Assembly: GCA_027972325.1 (NCBI GenBank)
Contig: JAPMOS010000353.1
Location: forward strand, 1-24,745
Length of the DNA: 24,745 nt
Direction: 5' to 3'
From: Paratrimastix pyriformis
Taxonomy: Eukaryota > Preaxostyla > Paratrimastigidae
Shown here: piece by piece, positions 1 to 9,300 of the stretch
Position numbering within the stretch: the stretch's first letter is position 1
How the letters are laid out: each line of letters begins with the position of its first letter
Position numbers and translations under genes: made by a program
Notes under the pieces: model-generated
What the model saw: only the letters and a program-made list of their open reading frames with translations
Told to the model about the DNA's origin: nothing
Databases searched by the model: none

Positions 1-303
1 CATTTCTGCCACAACCCCCACTCCACTACCAATCGTTCCCACTTCCCCATCATACCTCTTCTTCTTCTTCCCCACCTCGCCTAACCGATTCCGTCCACGC
101 TTCCTCCTACTCAAACCATCACCACTTTCCAAACTTCGATCCACTCCTCCTTCCTTCCCTCAACAAGTTTCTCCAGAATTCTTTTCATCCCAATCCTGAT
201 CCCTAACTGATGCCACTCTTTCTCCGTTCTCCCATCCAAAATCCAACTGCCGCGGAATAGAGAGTCTGTAACGACCAACTCTCCTTATAGTTACAGCATT
301 CCC
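1..303 (-). other. Purine-rich (minus strand) continuation of a decayed LINE copy
   Basis: This stretch continues downstream, on the minus strand, of the LINE-derived coding region at 304-1267. Read on the minus strand it is strongly purine-rich like that element and has a short open stretch rich in Lys, Arg and Gly near the window edge. I see no independent gene, no poly-A tail and no target-site duplication. It is probably the 3' part of the same insertion, cut by the window edge. Confidence 0.3.
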
Positions 304-1267
304 TCAGTCTTCTTTGTATAATCCGCACAACATCTCCCATAAACAAGCCTTTTCCACCCTCCCACTAGAACCTTCCCACCGAATTTTGACCCACTTCATC
401 TTGAGTAAATCCAGTCCGGAACCCTCCCAGACCGCCATCTGGTATTTCGGCTTTACCAGCCAATTATAGATCCTCTCCATCCCACCTTCCACCACCGGAT
501 ATTTCATCCTCGCTTCCACATTGTCACACAATTATACTCACAACATGATTTACCGGCCTGACGTATTTCTTCCCCGTCCTCCAAAAGTTCCCCGGCCAGC
601 AAGAGAAGGTGTTCTCATCCATTTTAAAAATTTCTGCAATCACAAGCTTCCCGTCCCCCCGTCCCCCTAGGTCCTATACCAACCTTCTCATTCCACTAAC
701 CACTCGGCCATCATGTTCCACCACCACTACACATCGGAATGCTCTACTCTTCCTCCCTCCGACCAATTCCCTCCCATATCCTCCGACCAATCTCCGCATC
801 AAGGAGAAATCCACATTCAGACACGCCATCATATCATAGTCCATTTCAAATTGAGCCAAACTATCAAATCGAGCACCAAAAAACATATCACTACGATTCT
901 CTGTACAGAATTCACTAAAGGACATATCCACGCTCACAGGGTGACTTAGGAGCATCATATTCAACGAAAAGACTTCCGCACATATCGACGAAAAGTCCCA
1001 TGGTATCACACTCCCCCCCACCATTCCATCTTCTCCATGCCGACCAACCAATCGGCAAACTTCATTTCTCAGTTCAACCATTAACTCAGCCCAGCTACTC
1101 CAGAGTAATTTCCGTCGGCACCTCTCATATAATAGCCAGATGCACTCCTGGGAAATTGTGCCTCCGTTCCCCAGCACTACCAAGCCATTCTTTCTCAGCC
1201 CACCCACCCCCTCGAGCACCTCTAGATATTCAGGACACATCACCAGCATCTGAGACTGTCCTTCCAC
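304..1267 (-). pseudogene. Diverged copy of a LINE C-terminal (methylase-like) domain
   Basis: Two minus-strand open stretches (674-1267 and 304-531) align by eye, in order, with the C-terminal domain of the LINE at 7763-8862. Shared landmarks are a cysteine followed by a WL/YL-type helix, an HP..(D)(L/M)SF.E(Y/F) block, RAFRC(I/V)V(I/V)V, a (L/I)YNW block and an NAC/KAC helix near the end. The two stretches lie in different frames, so the copy has at least one frameshift. Its 5' end is abrupt at the (TCC)n tract near 1270, so RT and RNase H are missing. In the position of the NPEY motif of the other copy it reads NVDF. This is an older or different subfamily member, not a recent duplicate. 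Confidence 0.7.
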
Positions 1268-1270
1268 CCA

Positions 1271-1372
1271 CCTCCTCCTCCTCCTCCTCCTCCTCCTCCT
1301 CCTCCTCCTCCTCCTCCTCCTCCTCCTCCTCTTGCTCCTCCTCCGCCTCCTCCGCCTCCGCCTCTGCCATCC
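1271..1372. repeat. (TCC)n microsatellite with impure tail
   Basis: About twenty perfect TCC triplets run from 1271 to roughly 1331, followed by an interrupted tail of TCC and CGCC units to about 1372. It abuts the 5' edge of the minus-strand LINE fragment and creates long Ser-rich or Gly-rich open frames on the two strands that are not evidence of genes. Confidence 0.95.
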
Positions 1373-2362
1373 TCCTCCGTTCGGGACGCCGCCGGACTCA
1401 TCCTTCTCTTTTCATCGCTGCGCTGGCTGACCGCAGAGGCCAGTGTTACTCGCAGACAGTCTCGCTGCTGTGTGTGGCATGTCCATCCTTGGACGAGCTC
1501 CCGCAAAGAGTCGGTCTCTGACATCCGCCTCTCCATCAGCCGCCACCCACCCCCACCCACACTTCACCAGCACATCGCCCAACATCCCACACCATTCCAC
1601 CCCCATGCACCGTCACTCACCCTCGCTTGCCCTCCCACCCCACCCCCTCACCCCTCACCCTCGCTGAACATCACCCTCGCATCACTCCCGCACATCACCA
1701 TCATCACCATCACCCATCTGGACACTCCCAGCCTCTGTGCTCTCACCAACACCCTCCTTCCCAACCCTCCTCACCTTCCTCCTCACCTCACTCGCTGCCC
1801 ATCCATCCGTCGCTGAGGCCGCTGAGTCCCGGCTGGCGGCCGCTGATCATCCTGCTGCCCGTCCGGTGCGGCCTCGAGCACCTCAACCAGGTCGGCCGCC
1901 CCCGCCCCGGCCCTCACGGATCCCCGCCCCAACCATCGCCAGCCAGCCCCCCCCCCCCCCCCCCCCGCCCCATCGCCACCACACGCCCTCCCCTCACACT
2001 CTGCCCCCCTACCCTCACTTGACCACCTTCCAACTCACAAATGGCCCTCGTGCTGAACGCACTCGCCCTCCACCCTCATCCCTCCATTCGCTTCTCTGCC
2101 CGGCACCCTCCTCCCCTCATGCGCTTCTCTTCTTGCCCCGCATCTCCCGCTCGCCGTTGCCCGCATCCCATCTCCCCATCCCCTCGCTGCACTGCCTTCC
2201 CTCACCTGCCCTTCGCTGCCACCTCCTTTCACATCTCGACCTCCAGGTTCCTCCGCCACTGCCGCTCTCCATCGGTTCGCCCGCCCGACGCCAAAATCTG
2301 CACTGGTGTTTCTCCCGACTCCGAAACAACAGCTTCTGCCGACATGGCTCCGCGCCGTTTTC
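1373..2362. other. C-rich low-complexity region without a supported gene
   Basis: This stretch is made of CA/CC-rich and CCTC-rich DNA, with a pure C run at about 1947-1966. Several long open frames on the plus strand translate to Pro/His/Ser-rich sequence with no recognisable domain and appear open only because the composition is poor in stop codons. I see no RNA gene or promoter. Confidence 0.6.
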
Positions 2363-2660
2363 CCGTGGGAAAACTGCCAGTAATATTTTCCTCACGTCTT
2401 CTTTGTATGGCCGGTAAAACTGCCAGTAATATTTTCCTTCTGTCTTCTTTGTATGGCCGGTAAAACTGCCAGTAATATTTTCCTTCTGTCTTCTTTGTAT
2501 GGCCGGTAAAACTGCCAGTAATATTTTCCTTCTGTCTTCTTTGTATGGCCGGTAAAACTGCCAGTAATATTTTCCTTCTGTCTTCTTTGTATGGCCGGTA
2601 AAACTGTCAGTAATATTTTCCTCACGTCTTCTTTGTATGGCCGGTAAAACTGTCAGTAAG
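2363..2660. repeat. 46-bp minisatellite, about six and a half copies
   Basis: Copies start at 2409, 2455, 2501, 2547, 2593 and 2639 with an exact 46-bp spacing. A variant copy precedes them (about 2363-2408) and the last decays after about 2660. Each unit contains GGCCGGTAAAACTG(C/T)CAGTAA followed by a T-rich stretch. The first and last units carry CTCACGTC where inner units carry CTTCTGTC. Because 46 is not a multiple of three, the minus strand stays open in all frames and yields a repetitive Lys/Tyr-rich peptide; I regard that as a by-product. Confidence 0.95.
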
Positions 2661-2870
2661 GTTTGAATGGCCATTATAGTGTCAGTTTTATTGTCGTTGA
2701 ATTTGAATGGGCAATAAATGGCCTGTAAATTTTAATGTCGAAAAATTGTCGATTTATTCTCATTTATTCTCAGTTTTTGCTCGTTCGTATGGCCAATAAA
2801 CTTTTACAGGGAATAAATTGGCAGTTTATTGGAAAATTTCCCTGTGGTGACAATAACCAGGCTGCCCTTG
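2661..2870. other. AT-rich degenerate extension of the minisatellite
   Basis: This AT-rich island in a GC-rich window carries scattered motifs resembling the preceding minisatellite (GGCC(A/T), CAGTTTTATT, GGCAATAAA, GGCCAATAAA). It looks like decayed repeat units or the tail of a mobile element. There are two AATAAA-like hexamers on the plus strand, but no gene ends here that would use them. Confidence 0.35.
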
Positions 2871-3977
2871 ACCGGCCATAGCAAATTCAGCGGCAACATT
2901 CCTAAAAGTTTCTGAGAATGACAAAAAAGAATACCGGAAAGACAGACTCCCTCCCAAAGAACGTGCCGCGTCAGCAACATCCCAGAGAAGGATCTTCCAT
3001 CTGACCAGACGGTCAGACAGGCATCTCAGCGGGCCAGATGCCTGAAATTCTAAAGTTGAGCCGCCTCCCGTCCCAACAACCAACAAACCGGTCGTTATTT
3101 CCAGCACCAAACAGGGCCCACCTCCGAGGCAAAGCACTCTGTCCAGCCGGGAGACTCTGATCAAAGTTGGATTAGAAACTCTCCATCCATCTTCCTCCAT
3201 CCACAGACCAACAAGACATCGGGTAGACATACCACACCAACCTGAGGGCAGCCGCCACCCAATGCAGCCACCACACCAAGCCGGCACACCATCCAACCAC
3301 AGTTGGAAAGTAGGGGCGCTCAGCCCACCAGAAAGCGCGGGAGAAAACAGCCATCCCAACCCCCGCCAACCCTCCTGATCCCATCTCTCTCCCGTCCACC
3401 ACCGGCCCCATCGCTCCTTCCAGAGGTCTTCCCCATCTCCGTACCAGCATTCCCAGTTCTCATTACCAGTCTTTATCCAACCCAGACAACCACGCTTCTC
3501 GCCCCTCTCTTTTTGATCAACTACATTTACCCCTTTCTTAATTCCCCACCCACCCTGTTCCTCCTTCTTGTCTGTGCCATCTCCACCCACTCCAATTTTA
3601 CCTTCCACCCTCTCCCCCAATTCCACCAACTGTTCCACCCTCAGTTGCATAATGATTCCTCCCATTCCAACCAGGCCCCCACCCCTTCTTTCCCTTTCCC
3701 ATATCTCCTCGCCCCTTCCCCTCGTTTTCGGTATTCTCGAATACATCGTGCCACCCAACCGTACTCGCACTGCACGATCCACCTCTCCAATTGCGCCCAC
3801 CCCTTCCATTATTCTCCACCCAGTCCCCTTTTTGCACTCTTCACCAGCTCCCTTCCACTCGTTTTCAGACAGTACCAACACAGAAGGACAGGGAGAAATA
3901 GGGGGGGGGGGCCGATGATCACAGCAGCTGCCCACCCCCACGTGCCCGTCCACAACCCGCCCAGCTACCTCACTCAC
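2826..3977 (-). CDS. Doubtful hypothetical ORF, Gly/Trp/Arg-rich
   Basis: A 383-residue minus-strand frame is open here, but nothing in it is recognisable. The composition is dominated by Gly, Trp, Arg, Glu and Val, as expected from a purine-rich strand poor in stop codons, and the C-terminal 150 residues look no more protein-like than the overlapping frames. A pure G run (plus strand 3901-3911) lies inside it. The strand bias matches that of the LINE coding strand, so it may be unrecognised LINE debris. I list it only because it spans more than 1 kb without any other annotation. Confidence 0.12.
   Translation of the reverse strand: MSEVAGRVVDGHVGVGSCCDHRPPPPISPCPSVLVLSENEWKGAGEECKKGTGWRIMEGVGAIGEVDRAVRVRLGGTMYSRIPKTRGRGEEIWERERRGGGLVGMGGIIMQLRVEQLVELGERVEGKIGVGGDGTDKKEEQGGWGIKKGVNVVDQKERGEKRGCLGWIKTGNENWECWYGDGEDLWKERWGRWWTGERWDQEGWRGLGWLFSPALSGGLSAPTFQLWLDGVPAWCGGCIGWRLPSGWCGMSTRCLVGLWMEEDGWRVSNPTLIRVSRLDRVLCLGGGPCLVLEITTGLLVVGTGGGSTLEFQASGPLRCLSDRLVRWKILLWDVADAARSLGGSLSFRYSFLSFSETFRNVAAEFAMAGQGQPGYCHHREIFQ
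3901..3911. repeat. Homopolymer G tract
   Basis: Eleven consecutive G residues on the plus strand. Such runs are unstable and prone to sequencing error; it lies inside the doubtful minus-strand ORF. Confidence 0.9.
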
Positions 3978-4115
3978 AGCCCACCCGTATCCGCAACAAC
4001 AACAGCCCCCACTTCTTGCCCCCTCCGCGCCATAGCCCGGGCCCTGGGGACCTCGTCGGTCGGGATGCGGAGGACGAAGCTTCGTCCCACCGCCCCGAAT
4101 CCAAATCGCGATCTT

Positions 4116-4982
4116 TCAATTTGATTTGGTCCGGGCGGTGAGACCGCTCGTCGCAAACCACCGCATCACGTCGGCCACCGATCTGCAACCGGCCGGCCTC
4201 AGCACGATGACCGTCTTGCCAGGCACATTCTCGAACTGCTCCGACCGCTCCCCGGCAAAATCGGCCGGCGACCCGCCACGACCGATGGCCACACTGGCGG
4301 GCCCCTCACCACGCATAGCACTCGGAACACCTTCATCATAGGGTCTTGCACCTACCAAGAGATGATCATTCCCAACCCCCACCTGACAGACCTTGCCATG
4401 AACTTGTTTCCCAGTCACAAAACAGCCGGGATTGGCTTCCCTAATCGCTTTCAGGAGCAACTCCAGGGAGAAGTCCCCAACAATCGTAGTGGCTGAGCGC
4501 GACTCAGGTAATTCCTCCATTCGGTGGTCCAGGATGTCCAATCCCTTCACCCCACAAAACTTGTCCAATAGCTCTAAATCGTCTTCATAGATGAGCACCT
4601 CAAAGGAGGGGTAGGAGCCCTCCACAAGCGGCTCAGCGAATCCATCCCTCTCCATTGCCAATGTCAAGTTTCGATAGTTGGGCGAGGACGAGTCCAGAGG
4701 CTTCTTGAAACGAACCGGAACACGGACTCTCTGCGACAGAAGAGACACCATCCAACAAACCACCAGTAAGACCACGATATTGATAGGGCCAGGACCCAAT
4801 GCAGGTCCCCCCCTCACCCCACCACAAAAGCGAAATATACCGACCTTGCCCTCACGTCTCTTTTTGCTCGCAGCCTCCGATTGCGCGACAGCTGCTTCTG
4901 CTTCCCGTTTCTTCTCCTCGATCTTCCCGGCTTCTTCCATTTGCTCCATCGTCATCCCAGATTGTTCTTCAGTCTTGCTCAT
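4116..4982 (-). CDS. Predicted single-pass membrane protein of unknown function
   Basis: This is a continuous 288-residue frame. I chose the start MSKTEEQ at 4982 because the next in-frame Met upstream would add 22 residues of unlike, Cys-rich composition. Residues 1-47 are hydrophilic and coiled-coil-like (Glu/Lys/Ala, ending in a basic KKRREGK patch). Residues about 68-84 (INIVVLLVVCWMVSLL) form one membrane segment. About 200 residues follow with ordinary globular composition and an NLT glycosylation sequon shortly after the membrane. A basic N-side suggests a cytosolic N-terminus and a lumenal or extracellular C-terminal domain (inference). I do not recognise the family. It is the only gene in the left half that looks like an ordinary host gene; it is divergent from the LINE at 5091. 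Confidence 0.6.
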   Translation of the reverse strand: MSKTEEQSGMTMEQMEEAGKIEEKKREAEAAVAQSEAASKKRREGKVGIFRFCGGVRGGPALGPGPINIVVLLVVCWMVSLLSQRVRVPVRFKKPLDSSSPNYRNLTLAMERDGFAEPLVEGSYPSFEVLIYEDDLELLDKFCGVKGLDILDHRMEELPESRSATTIVGDFSLELLLKAIREANPGCFVTGKQVHGKVCQVGVGNDHLLVGARPYDEGVPSAMRGEGPASVAIGRGGSPADFAGERSEQFENVPGKTVIVLRPAGCRSVADVMRWFATSGLTARTKSN

Positions 4983-5049
4983 TGGAAAATAGCAAAAGGC
5001 AGCGAGAGAATCAACGCAACAATCGGGGCAAAGAAATTCAAAACTCAAA

Positions 5050-5086
5050 GGTCTATGCGACCGGGGCAGGGTCTATGCGACCGGGG
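5050..5086. repeat. Tandem 17-bp repeat at the LINE 5' junction
   Basis: Two perfect copies of GGTCTATGCGACCGGGG start at 5050 and 5070. They lie between the start of the membrane-protein gene and the first recognisable LINE codon at about 5091. Such short duplications are common at 5'-truncation junctions of LINEs, but the origin is not certain. Confidence 0.85.
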
Positions 5087-5090
5087 GAGA

Positions 5091-6746
5091 AAAGCCTATA
5101 ACTTTAATTCAGGGCTTCCTGAAAGGATTGCAGGTAGTGATTGCATCGAGATTTCAAGACTGGTGCGTTGAAAAGAGGGTCTTCGGGGCGGAGCAGTTTG
5201 GTTTCTTGAGGGATCGGAGGATTGAGACACCGATTGCCGAGATTTTGGGAGTGTTGACGGACTCGAAGATTATGGGAGGTAAGGAGTTCCACATGTGTGC
5301 GCTAGATATAAAAAAGGCCTATGATACAGTGGACATGGAGGCGCTCAGAAGGGGGTTGAGAAGGATGGGAGTGGATTTGTTGGGTATGTGGACAGCTTGT
5401 ATGAGGGGAGAAAGGCGCGTGTGATCACGGGGTATGGGTTGACGGATAGCTACGATAGTGGGAGGAAGGTAAAGGTGTTGGCGTTCGCGGACGATATTAT
5501 GTTGGTGACGAGAACAAGGGAACCGATGGTCCGTTTGGTGAACACGGTCAGGCGGAAAGTGGAAGAGGCTGGTATGGAGCTGTCGTGGAGCAAGTGTGAC
5601 TACCTGTGTGGCGGGGTGAAGGGGAAGACGGATTTGGATCTGGGAGAGGGTCGGAAGATCAGAGTACAGCAAAAGGGTGGGGCAATTCGGTATCTTGGGA
5701 TATGGATAGATGAGGAGATGAATATGAAGGTCAACACGGAGAAAGTGATCCAGAAAATGTGTGGGCGACTGCACAGGCTTATGGACAAGAAGGTACCTCC
5801 GAGGATGATGGTGCAGATGATTAATGAGTGTGTCTCGACTTGCCTACAGTACACGGCGAGGCAGTGCCCAATGCCGACAAGGGACTTGGAAACACTGAAG
5901 CAAAGATATGCGAGGGTGTTCAGGGAAATCGGAGGTTGTATCGGGAAATGCGACCCGGCAGAGGTGCTGTTCTTTCCGGAGGAGGAAGGGGGGATGGGGC
6001 TGAAGGACCCGATTGATGTCCACGATATGATGGTGATGACGCAAATTCTGGGGAGAATGGCGGACGAGCAGGGGTGTGGAGTGGTGCTGAGGGAGGAGAT
6101 CGCGCTGCTGCAGAAATTGTGGACGACGCGTGAGCCGCTGTTGGATGACAGGGAAGTGGGTGAAGATGCACGGGCAGGAGAAGATGCCGGGGGTGGTGAT
6201 TGGGGCGTTGCAGGTGATGCACAGGAGAGACATGCGATCCTGAGGGACGGTGAGAAACTGAAGGAGGAAGTGAAGTACGGCATGCCGACGACATTGGAAG
6301 AGATGGCGGAGCCCTGCAAGATAACAAAGAAGCACAGACAGACCCTCATGAAAAGGAAGATTCGGAGTGTGGCGGACCTCATCATAGGGGGGAGATTTCA
6401 TTGGAAAGGGGTGATGCCGCAGTATGTGGAGATGATCAAAAAGCGGGTGTGTCTGTATGGTAATAGGGTGAGTCCGGACTACCTGCAATTGGCGAGAAGG
6501 ATTCGGGAGGAGGAGTCGGCGGAGGAGGGGCGGAAGAGGCGGAGAGTGGAGAAGGGAAAGGAGGAAGGCAAAGCAGATAAGGGGAATGAAGGAAGGAGTG
6601 AGGGGAGTCGGGGGGTTGGGGCGGACGGGGGGGAAGCGAAAATAAGAGTCAAGAGGCAAGCAAAGTTGCAGTGCGTCGGGGGGAAGGTGGCAGTGGTGAA
6701 ACAGAGGAAACATGGGAGGGAGGATGGGTGGGGAAGGGGAGAATAA
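5091..6746 (+). pseudogene. LINE reverse transcriptase (broken)
   Basis: RT landmarks run in order: KPITL with a downstream VIASRF block, EQFGFLRDRR, motif A as ALDIKKAYDTV (about 5308), and motif C as AFADDIML (about 5485), followed by a thumb region with EEEGGMGLKDP. Motif A and motif C are only about 60 residues apart, and the usual G-rich motif B (RQG-like) is absent. The text jumps from YGLTDSY directly to GRKVKVLAFADD, so an internal deletion has removed it. There is also a frameshift near 5385-5425. The C-terminal 100 residues are Glu/Arg/Gly-rich linker. The enzyme would be inactive. Confidence 0.85.
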
Positions 6747-7764
6747 GAAGGGAAGGAGCGAGAAAGAAGATGGGGAGGAGGGATGTCGGATGCAGATTGA
6801 GGCGAGCGAGAAGAAGAGGAGGGCGGAAGGGCATGTGGAGGGGAGGGGGAACAAGAAGGGGAGGGCGAGGGCTGGTGAGTGGGACGAGGTACTATGGAAA
6901 AGGCGGGAGGAGTTGATGGCGGAGTGTGATGAGGTGGAAGTAAGAGTGGTGGAGCCAGAGGCGGAATGGAGGTTGTTTTACACGGATGGGAGTGCGACAA
7001 GAAGCCGGAAGGAAAGACGGGCGGCGTTTGCGGTGATTGAGAGATTAAAAAATGGGGCGTTGGCGGTGAGAGCGGGGAGGAGGTGTTCGGGTCGGGGGCA
7101 GACTAACAATGAAGCGGAGTTGGAGGCTATTCTGGAGGCTATTCGGATTGGACAGGATGCGAATGTGGAAGTGAGAACGGACAGTAAAGTGGCAAAGGGG
7201 TGGGTTGAGGGGCTGATAAAGGGTTGGTGGAAACCAACGGATCTGATAGAATCGAAGGCGGAGGGACTGCTGCGGAGGGGGCAGCGGATTGTGAAGGAGC
7301 ATCGTGGAGAGATACGACTGGTCTGGGTTAAGGGACATCAGGAAACTAGTGCGTCGCTGGATGCGGAGGGGAACAGATTGGCAGACAAGATTGCGGGACG
7401 GAGCATAAAGATGGAGCCGAGCGTGGCGCCCGAAGAGAAAGGATGGGGATTCAAGCTGGTGCGGAGAAGTGACGGGAAGGAAGTGGAGACAGACTTCAGA
7501 GAGGTGATGAAGGAATGGGGGAGGAAAAGTCGCATGTGGAGGGCGGCTCGTAAAAAGAAAAACGAGATTGTGTTAATTAACGCAGAGAGTCGCAACGGAG
7601 GGATCAACGTGCAAACGATGAGGTGCGAGATGTCCGGGAAGCTGGCGATGATGGCAATTCTGCAGCGGTATATCACGGCCAACATCCGGTTCTACATCAA
7701 CGGGGAGGGGGATGGGAAGTGTTGGTGTGGGGTGAGGGACCATATGAACCACTTGGAAGCTAAT
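6712..7764 (+). pseudogene. LINE RNase H domain and CCHC-like motif
   Basis: After about 85 charged linker residues the frame has a full RNase H domain: FYTDGS (first Asp), TNNEAEL (Glu), VRTDSK (second Asp), WVKGHQE (His) and GNRLADK (final Asp). All four acidic catalytic residues are present, so this domain alone looks intact. It ends with CWCGVRDHMNH, the start of the CxCG..H..C motif seen at the C-terminus of many LINE pols. The frame differs from the RT frame (shift within 6712-6746) and stops at about 7764 beside the expected final Cys, where another frameshift leads into the next frame. Confidence 0.85.
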
Positions 7765-8862
7765 TGAGTGGTTGGACAAGGCGGAGGGAGCTGAAGACCC
7801 GGACCAGCTGCTTGAGGAGAAGTGGGTGGAGCCGATGGGAGAGTGTGTGAAGATAAGGGGCAGGCAGATCACGAAGGTGAGGCTATGGCAATTGATGGAG
7901 AGGTCCCGGAGGAGATGGTTTCGGGCGAGAACATGGGACAGTTTTTGGGAAACGTTCTCGACAGAGGTAGCTGAGATGTGTGACCGATATGAGGAAGGGA
8001 AAAGCACGACAGTAAAGGAGGGGCGGACGAACATGAGTACGCTGAGGAACCAATGGACGACTCCCCACACTATATCTTCGTTGCTGAGGCAGGCGGGAAG
8101 CCTAACGGTGATGGCGTTCTCGCACCCAGGGAATGCGGATCTCAGTTTCCCAGAGTATAGAACGCCGAGTAAGGAAGACTGGTTCCTGGGTGGTTCGGTG
8201 GATGGGTACGGGCTATTTAAGGAGAATCGGGACTTGTTGATTTATGCGAATCCGGAATATAACCCCCAGGAGGAGATGGATCGGTTTTTCCGAGCAATTG
8301 GAGAGTGGGCGGAGAGTCCGATTGGCAGAGGAGGGAAAAGAGCGTTTAGATGCATTGTTATTGTGCCGTACGGGGAAGGGAAGGCGAACAGAATCCAGCC
8401 GGGGAGTGAGCCGAAGCACGGTGTGAGCTTGGCGATCAAGGGGGACATTCAGATGCGTGAGCTTTTCATCATCCAGGAGGGTGGGTTTGCTTTTTGGGAG
8501 CCGAGTTTCTGGCGGACTGGGAGGAAAGTGGTGGGGAAGGCGCGGTTTGATGTGGGGATTTTGATGTTTGAGAATGGGCGGGCTAGGGAGAGATTCCCGA
8601 TGGATCCAGCCCCGTTGTGGGCTTTGGAGGCGATGTTGAGGAAGGAGGCCGGGAGTCGTATGGTGCAGGCGAACTATGAGGGCCGCCCGAGAGATGGGGA
8701 AACACTTTACAACTGGAGGGGGATCTCGGAGGCGGTGGTGACGAAGGTGATGAGGAGGTTGAGAGCAAAGTGCGGCTTTAAGATGGAATACGCGAATGCA
8801 TGTAGACTGGCAGCGGAAATGGGAATTGTGGATGAAGACACCACGGCGGGACCACCGGACCC
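7763..8862 (+). pseudogene. LINE C-terminal domain, possible Dam-like methylase fold
   Basis: The frame reads on for about 360 ordinary residues before entering the minisatellite. It begins with helices (IEWLDKAEG, RLWQLMERSR, WDSFWETFSTEVAEMCDRY), then HPGNADLSFPEY, then LIYANPEYN followed by a helix, RAFRCIVIVPYGEG, a middle section with FAFWEPSFW, and RFDVGILMFENG. The order YANP(x)(F/Y)N, helix, then a hydrophobic strand ending in VP resembles the Dam-like domain of the DIRS element in this window (YANPPFN, then AMLVLPVW). A methylase fold is my inference. The same domain occurs twice more in the window (304-1267 minus; 14809-15552 minus), so it is a genuine element part. Confidence 0.65.
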
Positions 8863-9300
8863 TCGCCCCGACCCATGCATGGCCATTTCCTCCGATTCCA
8901 GACCCAAACCCAAACCCAGACCCAGACCCAGACCCATGCCCCGACCCATGCCCCGACCCATGCCCGACCCATGCCCCGACCCATGCCCCGACCCATGCCC
9001 CGACCCATGCCCCGACCCATGCCCCGACCCATGCCCCGACCCCGGTCCCCGACCCATGCCCGAGGTCGGGCCCGACCCATGCCAGACCCTCGCCCCGACC
9101 CTCGCCCCGACCCTCGCCACGACCCATGCCCCGACCCTCGCCCCGACCCATGCCCGAGGTCGGGCCCGACCCATGCCCGACCCATGCCCCGACCCATGCC
9201 CGAGGTCGGGCCCGGCCCATGCCCCGACCCATGCCCCGACCCATGCCCCGACCCCGGTCCCCGACCTCCCCCGACCCTGGCCCCCGACCCTGGCCCCCGA
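8862..9300. repeat. 12-bp GC-rich minisatellite
   Basis: The core unit is CCCGACCCATGC, with variants carrying CTCGCC or GGTCCC and a longer block CCGAGGTCGGGCCCGACC that recurs at least three times (about 9058, 9155 and 9200). Because the unit is a multiple of three and lacks stop codons in most frames, several plus frames and long minus frames stay open (Pro/Asp/Met, His/Ala/Pro/Thr or Gly/Met/Arg repeats). It lies at the 3' end of the LINE and extends that frame to 9322. Confidence 0.95.

Noticed and set aside
1000-2463. Several long plus-strand frames rich in Pro, Ser, His and Arg
   Set aside because: They arise from (TCC)n and C-rich low-complexity DNA; no domain, and frames on both strands are open at once.
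2117-2674. Minus-strand repetitive protein with Lys/Tyr-rich units
   Set aside because: It is the translation of a 46-bp minisatellite that is open in all frames; no start or context supports a gene.
5844-6854. Long minus-strand Pro/Leu/Ser-rich frames opposite the LINE
   Set aside because: They are complements of the purine-rich RT coding strand and carry no domain.
8862-9300. CRISPR-like array
   Set aside because: The unit is a 12-bp tandem repeat without unique spacers of constant length.
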